Assembly (NCBI GenBank): GCA_023101725.1
Contig: JALJCO010012847.1
Span: forward strand, 233,501 to 297,500
Source: Atherinomorus stipes
Lineage: Eukaryota; Chordata; Actinopteri; Atheriniformes; Atherinidae
Length of the DNA: 64,000 nt
Direction of reading: 5' to 3'
The translations under genes and the position numbers were made by a program. Under the pieces are notes generated by a model. It did not search any database. It saw nothing but the letters and a program-made list of their open reading frames with translations, and was not told the DNA's origin. Each line of letters opens with the position of its first letter. The first letter of the stretch is position 1. Below are positions 21,993 to 34,662 of the stretch, one piece after another.

Positions 21993-23583
21993 GCTGTGCA
22001 ATATATTAAATTTAGATTTCAATTTGGCTCCAAATGATGGCCAACAGTGATGACAAGAACAACAAAAACCCAGGCTATTATTTGAATAATTTTGCCATAT
22101 TTTGCTCTACTGCTTTGTTGGTCACTTTAACCAAAATAGCGACTTTGTCACTATATTTATGGAGTACTCAGACCCCTCTTTGGACTCTTAAAAGCGACTA
22201 GCAGCAAAGCTGATGACTTTTCAGGTGTTTTTGGAGACTTATTGAGGCTGAGATGAAAACCCATATCTTTCTCTGATCGGTGAGCCTTCCCTGCTGCATA
22301 ACAGTCAAAATAGAGTTGAGATAAAGCCTCGTTTCCAACAGCGGGATTGGAGGATAGGGTGGGAGATTGTGGAAGAAGGTGAGGAAAAAAAAGAGGAAAA
22401 AAAATATGCGTAAGGTGTGAAAAAAAAAAAAAGAAGGGGGCCAAAAATTAAAACAAAAAAAAGAGGGGGCGCATCGGGGATTTCAAAAATTAAAGAGAAA
22501 AGAGAAGAAATATAAAGGATAAATAAAATAGGGAGGGAAAAGAAAAAGAAAAAAAAGAGGAGAATAAGAGGGAGAGAGAAAGGATGGGGGGGAAAGGGGG
22601 TTTGATAAAATAAAATTATTATTTGTATAATGAAATAAAAAAATAAATAATAGATAAAATATAGAAGAAATAAATAAATAATATTTTTATATTTTTAAAT
22701 ATAAAAAAAAAATTATAAAAAATTAAAAATAAAAAATAAATAAAAAAAAAAAAAGAAAAAAAAAAAAAAAAAAAAAAAAAGTCAGGACGGTTAGGTGGAG
22801 GATAGTACTGTAAATCCGGATCTTGGTAGCGTTTACACAACCGTACCTTTACCCGGTTGGCGGCATATTGTTGAATAAGGATAGCTGCATCAGCTACGTA
22901 ACAGTATGATGTCATAGCGGTGTGACGCTGGTCTTGAATTATAACAAAGACGAAAGTGGCACAGAAACCAAGGATGACATCCAGCAGGCTGCATTGTTTC
23001 TTCTGTCATGTGGCTTTAAATTACAAAATGATCTCCTGTGTATTTAATGACAGCTCTGTTGCTGCTTTGTTCTTTGTGCAGAGTTGCACAGGAAGCGATG
23101 ACCCTTAACCAATCAGTGGATTGTAGCGTGTCAAGCTCCGCCTTTTTGAGTCGGATCAGTAAGATCGGTATCCTAATGGAAGGGTCCCAAAAAAGTAGGT
23201 TGGGTTTTTGCCACAGTTTTTGCTCGTGGAAACGCCAAAACATGTGGATGACCCAACCTGGACCCGCTGGTGGAAATGGGGCTCAAGCATCCCTCGTGCT
23301 GCAGTCCCTCCTAGCTATGGTTGGAGCAGCCGCTGGCTGTTCCCACCCAATCTTATCTTGAGCTATTAATGATCTCTAGATTGTAGACACTAAAATATAA
23401 AAAAGTTTAGAATTTTTTTTTTATTGACTGTCGCATATTAAAAGTTGAAAACTTAAGAGAATAAAAAAACAAACATATGGGGTCATCCTGGCTTAATCTA
23501 CACCCTAGCCGAATGTCCTGCCTCAGGGTCATTTCAGGATTGACCAAAAATAATCATGATTTTTCCATAATCGAGCAGCCTTA
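21993..23583. mobile_element. possible hAT-like element with worn ends
   Basis: Left end gggctgtgcaatatat and right end ccataatcgagcagcc are weakly inverted. The right end resembles the reverse complement of the fragment at 25806-25900. No TSD could be assigned, and the interior includes the aberrant A-rich tract at 22375-22790. It could instead be two unrelated fragments. Confidence 0.3.
22375..22790. repeat. degenerate A/G-rich low-complexity tract
   Basis: Almost no C on the + strand. It reads as runs of A broken by G, T and GGG, ending in a long poly(A) (about 22741-22781). It does not look like a clean microsatellite. Either a heavily decayed tail or a region of poor consensus sequence. 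Confidence 0.7.
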
Positions 23584-24879
23584 CTTATGGCCTACTCTAA
23601 AAGTTGAAGTAACTGCACACTGAGAATAAAGTGTGTAGTTTTTTTTTCCTTGCGGATCTTTAAGATAATTTCCTTTTTTGTTCCATTTACAGTATGTGTT
23701 GTTATTTTTGCACAGACCAGGCAGATTGAAGTGTACACTGATTCATTAGTAGTATCCGTAGTTCTTGTTTTCCTTTGTTATTTGGTTGTTTTTCTTGAGT
23801 CTTTGAATTCTTGGTGGCATCTGGACATTTGGTGGCGAAATGAAGTCTTCTTGGGTGTGTTCAGGAAGAATTTCCTCATGCTGTTTTTACTCAGTTTTCA
23901 TATTTACATGAGCTATTTGTCCAGTGATGCAGAATGTTGGTGGTTGAAAAGTCTAGTTTGAAAGGTAATCAGTCTGTTTGCTTTCTAACTAGAAGCTTAA
24001 TCAATTTTGTGAGTTAAGGATTTGATTTAATTGTTGAGATATTGTTAGTAAAGACATTTAAATTCCATCTTTCTGCCTTGTTTATTGTGAAACAGTACTC
24101 TTGCTCTTTAGCAGATAGTCTTGGCTCATTTTTCCTTGTTAGGAGTTTCTTCAGGGCTCCTAAAAAGCTTCGAATGGCGTGTCTGACGACCTCTGAACAC
24201 CTCCGATCTGAACCGTGTTGTCACATCTTGACTGTGAGGGTGTATGTCATTCATTAGCAGCTTGTGCCTGCCTTGACTTGCAGTCAACACTGCACTTCCT
24301 GACCAATAAGCTGCTATGGCCAACTGTTTATAGGTGCAGACCCCTAACTGAAACCATGTGTGCCTGGAGCTGGGTAAATATGTTGCCAGGAGACCTCGCT
24401 GATTTGCCACTCGTCTGAGACTCAGCAGGGACTGTATGATAAGTGTTAAAACAGGATTGTTGTCCACGCTGGAAGACTGATAATTACTTAGTTTGAATGT
24501 CATCAATAAACCCTTTGTGAAGGCACAAATCAAACATAAACTGGGGTTTGTTGCTTCAGTTTACTTGCTGCTTGTTGATGGAGGTGAAGAAATTGTTGGG
24601 TTTAGCTTCTGCTCTATAAGGAAACTCGTGTTTGAGGACTTTTACAACAAACTGAGTTTGTGGCATGTTGTTGCAAAGTCTTCTTCCTGTAAAACCTGTT
24701 TTCTGATTTATCATTTGCAATTTGTACGGCGAGTTATCACTGCTGAGGAAAGGGTGGGGGTGTGTAGATTTTTCCCCTTTCATAAGGGGAAGGATAATTA
24801 CTGCACATGAGTGCAATGTCAGTTAAACCCAGGAAACCAATTTCTGTGTTTTTAAGAGTCACCTGAGTTTCTCTTTCAG

Positions 24880-24927
24880 GCTGTTTAGCAGCTGAAAGTG
24901 GAGCTGTGTGCTTGTTCGCTTGTCCAG
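24880..24927 (+). other. tab2: candidate alternative 48-nt non-coding exon of tab2
   Basis: A strong acceptor (gtttctctttcag) and a perfect donor (CAG|GTAAGT at 24928) bracket 48 nt. It contains no ATG, so it would add only 5' UTR. It lies 3.8 kb into intron 1 in non-repetitive sequence. Nothing but the splice sites supports it. Confidence 0.35.
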
Positions 24928-25805
24928 GTAAGTTAACAGAAAGTTTCTGGGTTCTTGAGTCATCTGGTGTCAGGCTTGTAAGTCCTGTAATGCTAACTGT
25001 GAGTGGAGGAGGTGGAAGGGAAGGATCCATCACAGGCTGCAGACTCAGGAAGAGAGTTTGGTGTTTTTAACCCTCCCCCTCTCTGCTGTGTGGCTGTCAG
25101 GAAGAAAGCCCCCCTCCCCCTGTCGACTTCTCCTTGCTTCTCCACTTTAAATGGAGACTTCCATTACAAATGCTGCTCGTGGTCTTCCTCAGTCCAGGGT
25201 TAAATATTCTCTACTGATCCTCACAACACACAATTCTCTAAACCAAGACCAGGTCATGTGTTTCAGTGTTGGTGGTGTCCATTCTCTACGTTTTTTAGTA
25301 GGTTATCATCTAGCCCCTTCCAGACTTGCTCTGGAAAGCAGTAATAGTGCAGATTTTATACTGTTTGCATTCACACAGACGTTCATTCTTTTACCTCAGA
25401 GCTGTAGCGGACATGTACCGGCTAGCCCCGATGTCTAGCCGTCGTGATTATTACAATGTTCCCCAATATTCATGAATATTTTTCTTACTCATGGTTAAGC
25501 TTGTTACATACTCCATGAGAAGTCAATACATACTTCACATGGACCTCTGCGACGGGGGGAGGGGGGTTCATCCAGTGATTACACATGTGTAAACTTCTGG
25601 AGTTGCGCACGCAGTGGTGTCCGTGTATTGAAAGGTAGAGTCCGAAGTTTACCCCCTGAAAATAAACGGTAGACTTGTGCAAGTGAAATCCGTCTCAAAC
25701 GGCGCCTTTGGGCCTCTAACTCGTGTGCAGTGGTGAGTTTCAATTCAACTTCCTCTCTCTCTGCCAGTAATTCGCTCTTTCGCTTTGTTATGGTCCAGTC
25801 TGAAC

Positions 25806-26175
25806 TAGGGCTGGACAATTATGGAAAAGTTATAATCACGATTATTTTGACTGATATTGAAATCAAGATTTATGTACCCGATTTTTAATTGATTTGATAA
25901 AGGGGTTATTTAACCAACAAAAATTAAAATAAAAAATAAAAAAAAAAAAATAAAAACAGAAAAAAAAAGGGAAAAAAAAGAAGAAAAAAAAAAGAATAAT
26001 ATAAAAGATAATAATAATAATAAAAAAGAATACTACTCAGAATTCATTTCTTTTCTTTCCTCCCTCCAGTTCTTCCATCCTACCACCCTCCTCCCCCCCT
26101 CAGGAATAGATTTTTTTTTTTAAAATTTTTTTTTTTGAAGGAGAAAAAAAAAAAGAAAAATATTTATTATCTCCC
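25806..26175. repeat. truncated hAT-like end followed by a degenerate A-rich tract
   Basis: Begins AGGGCTGGACAATTATGG, related in reverse to sequence near 23545-23583. It gives way at about 25915 to an A-dominated low-quality-looking tract, a CT-rich patch (26045-26100) and T/A homopolymers to 26160. No right terminus is visible. Confidence 0.5.
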
Positions 26176-26627
26176 CCGAACTTTCTGAGTGGAGATTTCT
26201 GTTTATATCGGGAGCCAATGACAGCTAAGGACATGACGCCGTGTGGGAATAAGCTCATGGTTGGAGCAGTCACTCGAACTCTCAAAGGAAAAAAGAAAAA
26301 CGGAGAAAACCAAAGAAAAGGTAAGAGCTTTAGATAGTGCACGTTGGAAAACCAGGTTTAATATTAGTTTGGCTTTTACCTGCTTCTGAGCTCTGAAGGA
26401 GTCGTTGAAGCTGAGACCTTCCTGGGAGCAAGCGGGGAGCTAACTATTAGCCTCCACGGCTAAAAACTGCTTCCGGTCTGCCACCTGTCAATTAGAAGGA
26501 CATGCCCCTAATTATGTGTAATTTTAAGATTAAATAACATATAAGCAGATGAGTTATTTAAAAAAATTCACCCCCCTCAAAGTTGACGTGAAGGTAAACT
26601 TGACCTATTAAACCTAAAATGATGTTT

Positions 26628-26760
26628 TGAACCAGGCTGTAAACATGTTTATTTTTGCTGTGAAGTTGGCTTTTTAACATGCGAGTCTGTGGGGATGTGC
26701 TCTGTTTTGGAGCCAGCCCTTAGTGGATGAAGAGAGAATTACAATTTTTGGGCCACCCGG
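26628..26760. repeat. dispersed repeat family R1, copy 2
   Basis: Matches 10387-10520 over about 130 bp: gaaccaggctgtaaacatgt, then gctgtgaagttggc, gagtctgtgggga and gccagcc-tagtggat. Confidence 0.75.
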
Positions 26761-27158
26761 ACGTAGCCTCACTGTTCTCCAGTGGAGTTTGCCACTTGGT
26801 GAAAACACTGCGAATTAGCCATTAGCTTCCATTTAAATGCCTAGAGCTCCCCTTCCGTCTGCATCACCACAAGACTGCTTGTTTATCATGTCAATACCAG
26901 AGGTGTTTGAAGAAAAGTGCACACGTCCTTGTTAATGAACATAGACGTGCCAGTTTAGCCAAACTTCACAGCTGCAATCCTCTGACCTGGTGTTGTCACA
27001 CTTCTGTCACAGTGAACAGTGGTGTAACGGTGCATTTATTCACACACAGAGACGTGCCAAAGTACGGAAGAGTAACTGCATTGCACTGTCGCCGCACGCG
27101 TTTCTTCCATAAACAAAAACAGAGCGCAGCCCAGCTTCTTGCTAGCAGGGAGTTTTAA

Positions 27159-29423
27159 AGGGGAAGTTCAGGATTTTTGAAATAAGACCTCATTTTCCAA
27201 TGAGCCAGAATGCTACTTATCACTGAAGACGGTTTCAGCATATTGCAGCATATTATTCTAGTTCCAGTGGGTCGCCGATGCTAATGCTAGTGTAAGTCAA
27301 TAGGAATCTGCTAGCCTGTCATTAATAACAATCTTATTCACTCCACAGAACATCCGCGGCAAATCATTTCTAACTTCAGACTATCTGTGTAAATGCCGTG
27401 TTAACAGAATAATGTTACAAATCAAACTAACCTGCATTTCGGTGCATTTTGATTGTTGCTGCAGAGACACTTTACAAAGTTTTACTTCCTGTATTTGGCA
27501 GCAGAGTGATGTCATCTGCTGCTACGTGCATGAAGGAATCTGATTACACAAATATAAAGTCTAAACTACGGCCACGTCTGAAAGGCATGAGGATATGTCA
27601 GATTTTGAAGATGATTTCTAACTTTTTTCATCAAACTAACCGTCACCATGTCTCTATGAACCAGAATACACTGACAAAGGTAGTAAGCTGGTAAGAAACT
27701 AGTTCCTCAATATGTAATGCAAAATTTGTCATACAAGGCAGGGCCTGAAATTCGCTGCGGGATTGCGGGAATCGCGCATAATACCATCAATTCCCGCACA
27801 CTTCGTTCTTATAATGCGGGAAATTCCCGCTTGCAATTGCAGCGACGTAATGTGCAGTGAGCCTTTGCATCGGAGCCATAAAATAACGTAGAATAAAGGG
27901 CTCGACACGCTTGAGGCGACGTCGCCTTCTCCTTTCATTCAGAAGGAGTGACGTCGCCTCCCGCGTCGGCTCGTTAATAAGGCGCGCGCTCCCTTTCTCT
28001 CTCTCCCTCTCTGACCCATCAGATGTCGCAGCTTCCCTCATGTTGATAAACCAGCCATAGTTGGCGGATTTCCCGCCGGTAAGACGATACTTTCACGGAG
28101 TCTTTTAACGTAAATGTAACTTCGAGTCACCTGAAGGGAAGCTGGTCTGGACCAACACCAGTCGCTGTGGCAGCGCCGGTGTCGGTCTCGTTTACGACCC
28201 AAATCCTCCGGATCCTCAGGTAGCGCCGGTGCTGGCCACGGTAGCAAGCAGCCCAAAGAAAGGTTTTAGCCTAACTGGCTCAGAATATCCGTGTTTCTTC
28301 TTAATGACGAAGGCACGAGCTGCTCAGTTTAATGTTGGTGTGATGAGACCAACATCAGCGCTGCGTCACCGTTTCTCACATGGCAGCTGAATGTGAGATC
28401 GATTCATAGATAAAGATAGTATTGATAAATAATAGTTTGATGTTAGGAATACATTTTATATTTTGACGCATAGGCTAAAGAGCATTAAATATGTCATATT
28501 AAAAATCTAAATTTTGTATTATTTTGGAGAAAGAAGCTGATTTTGGGGATGTTTCCTCATTTTCTCACATTCTCACTGCTCTTCACTTGTTCTTGTTTAT
28601 CTCAGCTTCTTTATTGTTTTCTCTGTTTTTCCATTTTCTTTCCTATTAAGTTCTTTGGGTATTCTTAAAGGTGTTCTGAAATGTGTTATTATATTCATTA
28701 AGTTTCTGACAGTTTTCTAGCCTTGCATGTAGACGATGCTCTGTCCTCCCCAAGACCAGTTTTATTTTAACAGAACTTTTATCAAATGCAGGAGATTATG
28801 TAGAGAAGAGAGAACAGAACAGAACTGGAAGAAAGAACTACCAGAATAATGCAGTTGAAAGATGCAACAGATTACTGCAATATATACTTTTTATTTTAAG
28901 TTGGTAAAAACTCTTGATAGCTGATAAAGAGAATGGAGACGGGACAAGAGAGCTGGTTAAAATGAAAACTAAGAAGGACGAAAAGACAAATTAATGCTCC
29001 TTATTAATCTGAGGTACGGGTAGGGCGCTGTAAGACCTGTGGTAAAGCGCCCTGTAAATATCCCCCCCAAAGTATCCAAATCCCCCTTGGTGAAGCATGT
29101 AAGGGGGAATTCCCACCCATTTTGAGAAGTGAATTTCAAGCCCTGCAAGGCTAGTTTTACTAGTTTAACACACAAGTTTACTAGTTTAACATGGCATTTA
29201 CACAGATAGGCTTGCTGATTTGCCTCAGATCTTCTGTGGAGTGGATAAGATTGTTATTAATGACAGGCTAGCAGATTCCTGTTGACTTCCACTAGCATTA
29301 GCATCAGCAACCTCCTGGAACTAGAATAACGGGATGAAATATGTTGAAACTGTCTTCAGTAATAAATAGTATTCTGGCTCACTTGTAAATGAGGCCCTAT
29401 GTCAAAAATTCTGAACTTCCCCT
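27159..29423. mobile_element. TTAA-bounded element with long inverted ends, carrying a nested insertion
   Basis: TTAA (27155-27158 and 29424-29427) flanks AGGGGAAGTTCAGGATTTTT and its inverted partner AAAATTCTGAACTTCCCCT. The inverted arms are about 230 bp: gctagcctgtcattaataac near 27312 pairs with gttattaatgacaggctagc near 29252. Length is 2265 bp, of which 1407 bp is the nested element 27739-29145. No transposase. A piggyBac/Kolobok-type non-autonomous element is inferred from the TTAA target. Confidence 0.85.
27739..29145. mobile_element. nested TIR element, CAGGGCCTGAAATTC ends
   Basis: Left CAGGGCCTGAAATTCGC and right GTGAATTTCAAGCCCTG are imperfect inverted repeats flanked by a 5-bp repeat CAAGG (27734-27738 and 29146-29150). 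An internal hairpin pairs gaggcgacgtc (27913-27923) with gacgtcgcctc (27950-27960). No transposase frame was recognised. The superfamily is uncertain. Confidence 0.7.
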
Positions 29424-30356
29424 TTAAGGAGAATCCAGATCTTGAAGACCCTCTTCCATCGTTAAAATCACCTATTTGGGAACACTTGGGCTTTCCAGTG
29501 AATCATGTAAATAGACAAAGACGACTGAACAAGACGGTCTTGTTCCCCTCCAGCTCTGCCCGAACCGCACGGTAAAGACGTGTTCTCACTGAAAACTCAA
29601 TCATAACTTTTTACACTGTTTTTTTATAGCATAACTAACATCAATGCAAACACACAAATGTAGATATACAACAGCGTTTGCCTTGCAGCTAACTTGTATC
29701 TGACTGTTCTTTGGCAGGTCAGCAATACAACATAACAAGGTACAAACAATAAAAGGTAAAAGTGAAAACTGATCATTGTCAATACTGTATAAAGTGCAAA
29801 AGTTAAAAGTGCACGTCATGTGCATGAGGTTGCAAGATGAAACAAGCTCTAAGATGACTTGCCATTCACTCACACAGTAGTAAAGTATACCCGCGCATGA
29901 GCAGATGTATAGCAGGAATAAAACACCCAGATGTATCCAGATACATACCTACACGCATCTGCGCTGCAGAGCATCTGGGACAACTGGTTTGGTTGGTTAT
30001 AAACCAGTTGGTGAGATGGGATGTCAGAGTGGTGCATGTCTCTTCTTCCAGGTAGTATCATTTTCCACGTTTAGCTCGCTCTTCTGAGGGGGACCTCACA
30101 GTCTCCTGTTGTGGTGGCTCCAGTGGTCCTTCCAGATTTTAGCTCGACATATCCCCTCACTGGTGGCGGCGCAGGTCCATTCAATATTTCCCACATGAAA
30201 CGGGGATCTTTTAATGATTTATGATTCTCAACTCCTTCCTTACATGCTTTACATGGGGGAAATTATATATTGCTTTTGGGGTGGGGAGTATTATCAGTGA
30301 GCTGGACGATAGGTCTCTCAATGTGCAGCTTCATTTTGCTGTCTTTCTCCTTTCTT

Positions 30357-30700
30357 AGGTCCTGTTTACACTTCAACATATCCACAGAAAACATAAAATG
30401 TTTTGTTTGTGTTTTTGAAAAAAATCCCATTTACACCACAGCAGGATGAAAACTATCTACATGCAGGGAAAACGCAAACATGAGCAATAACGATGTAGAG
30501 CACATGTCAGGCCTCTAGTGGGCAATGAAACTTTTCAACCACACATCCAAATGTGCACCACATCCTGATAAAAGTGGAACAAAACAACACTGCAACAAAG
30601 CGTTTTGTGTCTGCTTGTACAGAGGTGAGCTAATTATCAGGTGCGTAATACCTCTGCATCATCCTTGACGGCATACATGTTTAAATTTGGGGTTTGTGGT
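30357..30700. repeat. dispersed repeat family R2, copy 1
   Basis: Shares aggcctctagtgggca, aatgtgcaccacatcct, and the catttacac-acagcag context with 43890-44170. Boundaries were not resolved. Confidence 0.6.
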
Positions 30701-30817
30701 TCTCTCATCTGATTGGGTTGTTGCTGAGGAGGCACGGTAGGAGAGCTAAGAGTTGGGCAAAATGATTCATTGTTTTCTGATCAAAATTGCAACTTCAGAC
30801 CAGGAAAAGTAAACTAA

Positions 30818-32325
30818 GACTACGTTTACACTGCAGGCAAAAGTGACATGAAACTGATTTGGTCCAGATCTGGATGTCCGTTTACATTACAGGTAAAATC
30901 TGACCTGTTTCAGACTCCAATGTAAACGCTGGCAGGCCCCATTGTGACTGCATGCACAGTTTGAGTAAGTTCGTGACTCGGGTGACTCCACACTAGTTGG
31001 TGGCAGTAATGCACCATTTTAAGTGTTTGCCAACCAACCGCCAGTAAAACGGCACATGGAAACGAAGAAGAAGACGTGTCACAAACCTTAACAAAGCAGG
31101 CTAACTGCTACAAATTTGTGCTTTGTCTTTGGATGTTCCGATCTACAATCCCGAGATGGGATTTAATTTCATAGCTGCCTGCTGACCCTGAACAACGAGC
31201 TACATGTTGGCCCCTGCCATCAAACATGATACCTGGAAACCTTAGGAGAGCTCTCGGCTGTGTATCGAGCTTTGTTGGTGGTAAGTTTCCACAGATTCTG
31301 TTTCATACGCTTTCCAACTATAGTTTTGCTGATCCGTTTCAATTTGGAATATATTTATCTCTGAAAAGTGAAGACAATACATTCCTAAAATGCTGCAAGC
31401 CGCAGTGGTTTACCGTTATTACGACCAGATGCTTCACGTTGCCATGTTGTTAATGTAAATGGACCAGACGGACATCCAACTACAGCTTATTTTGTTTCCT
31501 TCAGTTAAAAATGCTACAACCCGTTATCTCCAGCCTATGTCCCGTCCATTGTCGTGTTCGTCTGCACATCAGTGAAAAGAAGCCAAAAGGAAGATCTGGA
31601 GACGTTTGCAAGACAACCAGACAGTCAGCGAACGAGTTTTCAAGGTTCTCAGTGTTATTAAAATAAGTCACGGACTTTTATTTTCCTTTGTGGACGTTAA
31701 CTCATAAATATAAAGTGGAGAAGTTCCTAATGTTTACATGGTGTCCACGTTATCTGGCTCTGCTGTTTTCATCTCTGACGTGAAGAAGAAATACTTTGTT
31801 TGGGGAAACTTTCCACAGCTGAAGGTCTGATACCATCCTGCACCAGATATTTAGAAGCTTTTCACCATTTGTAAGCTTTTATTGTCGATTGGAGGTAGTT
31901 GGAATGTGATAAGCTAATCGGTTAGCAATATCTCCGTCTGTTGGCAGGTTCTCAGGTTTGTAAAGGCTCTTGGGCACCAACAAGTGCTGTCTGGCCTCTC
32001 CACATAAAAGTTAAACTGGTTTGGAACGTGTAAAGTCCGTCAGCAAGTTCCTCCAGGAGAACCAGTGATCACGTAGCAGGAGCAGCTAGCTTTTAGCCAC
32101 CCGACCAGTCATCACAACACTTACTTCTTTCCCCTTGCACACAAACAACGTACGTCGCCCGAAGATGACATCAAGGTTGGATACATATCCGGTACAGGTC
32201 ACATGGCTGTTTAGACTGCGGGCGCATTTGGAAAGATCAGATACAGGTCGGATCTGTGTCACTCGAGGGCAAAAAGATCAGATGTGGGCCACTTTTAATG
32301 ACAGTGGAAACAGGGCCAAAGTTCC
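30818..32325. mobile_element. possible large TIR element (GACTACGTTTACACTG end)
   Basis: The left end GACTACGTTTACACTGCAGG and a right end reading cagtggaaacagggcc are similar in inverted sense, with agreeing internal patches (aaaagtg, ctgatttgg/ccagatctgg). The match is patchy and no TSD was assigned. Confidence 0.35.
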
Positions 32326-34355
32326 TATGTTTTTATGCATAGTTGAGTCACTTAGCCTAGTTTCCATGTCGGGGGTATGAGATGTCACATAAGTTCATAT
32401 GTGAGTTAGGGAAGGTGAACCAATACTTTTGGCAATATAGTTTGTTAAGAAACAAAAACCTTGTTTATTAATCGTAATACTGTTTAACATCGTTTTATAA
32501 ATGGATTAGAAATCAACTGAAATTGAGACATCAGCAGACATCAAATCGCTATCCACTATACGATATGTCGTATCGTCATCAAACCAGTGATTGACACCCC
32601 TAGCCTAAGTGAATTAAAACATGTAAATGTGGTACTGAAGTAAAATATTGTTGAAACATTATTTTTCTCCAGAAATTTTAGGTTGTTTGTAATTTTTTTC
32701 TAAAAGGATGCTTCATTAAATGTAAACATCTTTATAATGTAGTTATTTGTACTAAAACTGGTCCGACCCACTGGAGACCAGATTGAGCTCAGTGTGGACT
32801 AAAATGACTTTAATGCCTCTCCGCTAAATGTTTTCAAAACGAATCTTTACATATACATGCTGAAATACAAGAAAGACAGAAGAGCGATGAAGTGTTTGCT
32901 TGTTGTGTGAATGAAGACAGCAAACAGTGACACTTCCTGTTGACAGCATCTTTCTGGCTGTAACCTGTGACAACATGCAGGAAGAAGCTTCGGTGGTTAT
33001 CTCCGGCCTCTGCTCTCCTCAGACTTCTGCAAACTGAGTGCAGCAGGATATCTGTGTGACAACTACTTCCTCTCAGCATGACTCTGAGAAACAACTCTCA
33101 GTCCATGTTTCATGTCTGGCTGCTCCGTCGTTGGTGCCGTAAATCATGATAAATGTGGATTTCCAAGAATTTCTCAATAAATTTGGAGTAGATGGTTAAT
33201 GATTAAACAGGTTGTGGGTGCAGCAGCCTGTGGCATGTTTCTCCTGCAGCTGATGGTCGTAGTGTCCACGGACTCCAGGGAAGGTTTCTGATCTAATGTG
33301 GGCACGGGGCTGCTGTCTCATATGAAAACGTATTGTTAGGACCTGATGAGCAACCAGTCCCACCCAGCTGAAAATCCTTTGTTTGTTGTGGTTTGGCATA
33401 GCTCTGCCAACTGCAACTGCCTCAGTGAGTCTTCATTAAAATTCTCTAACCAGTGGCCCATTACATTTATTTTGACCCAACATTGTTTTCATTCTGGAAA
33501 TCACCTTCTGATCTGGTTGAAGGCTAGAAACCTTGTTTTCCTGTAATATTTTAGTAGCAGAATCTTTCCTCCACCAAGAATTCCCCAAGCGGGATGGTTC
33601 CTGTCGTTGGTAATCTGTGGAAACATCGCAGCATTTAAAAGTGAACAGCAATACAGAGGTACCTGGTCTTTTGGTTGAGAGCATCATGTGTTGTATCAGA
33701 CCTGCTCATTACACGGTAGCTCGAGTTGGTTTACAAGTTCATACTGGTTCTTACTCAAAACCAGTTTTATTTCTGCTCTGGTCTGAATCTGCTGGTTTAA
33801 ACAGCCTGAGCAACATTGGGAATGTGGTGCAGCAGGGAACTGTTTTAGGCAGGAGCTTTTTCCACTGCTGCACTAGTTAACCTGCAGCAGAGCATCTTTT
33901 GTTACTGGAGATGATGGGCAGTCAAACTGGTCATGTTTAGTTTTATGTTTTGGTTTCAAAACGGCAGGTGCGGAGGAAACGAACATTTGCTGAAGATTGT
34001 CTTGTACACATCTTTGTGTTCATGATCAGAAACATGGCTGCGTTTGTGCGACTTACTGATACTAAGTACTTACTGACTGCAGTATGGCCAGTCAAGCAGT
34101 CACCACATCTGCAATGGTTTTTATGGTTCTGTGTAGAAATGCACCGATCCGATACCTCGATCAGATATCGGCTCCAGTACTGACTAAGGGTGGGGTCATA
34201 TGGACGCTTTTGTCAGAATTAAAACGTTCTCAAGTCCAGAAAAGGGATTAGATCTGTATTTTCCAAAAGTCCGGAACAGCTGTCACAACGGAACGGTTGG
34301 AAGAGGCCGTCTGCACCATTGTGAAATTTGAAACGCTTGACGCAAGGGTGGTGTT

Positions 34356-34398
34356 GGATCTCTGGCAGCGGGAGACAACGAAATGCTGCCAGAGATCC
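34356..34398. other. perfect 14-bp inverted repeat (hairpin)
   Basis: GGATCTCTGGCAGC (34356-34369) is exactly complementary to GCTGCCAGAGATCC (34385-34398) around a 15-nt loop. It is not at the ends of any element I delimited. Confidence 0.85.
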
Positions 34399-34662
34399 CC
34401 TCTCCCTGGAGCTCCATGCCGACACTTCCCCCGAAGTAGACGTCCCTCGTGCACACCGAGTAATGAGACACACAGGACGCGTTTCTCTGAACTTCATGCT
34501 GGCTCTCTCTTTGTTAGCATGCTTGTCGCATGTACGTGCATAGATTGTCTATTAGTGACGATATCGCACTCTTAACAGGTGGTGACGCCAGCCACCAGCT
34601 GGACTGGAGTTTTGCCGTCTCTTTCACAAGCAGGACGGTTTATTTTGGTTACACTGTATGGT

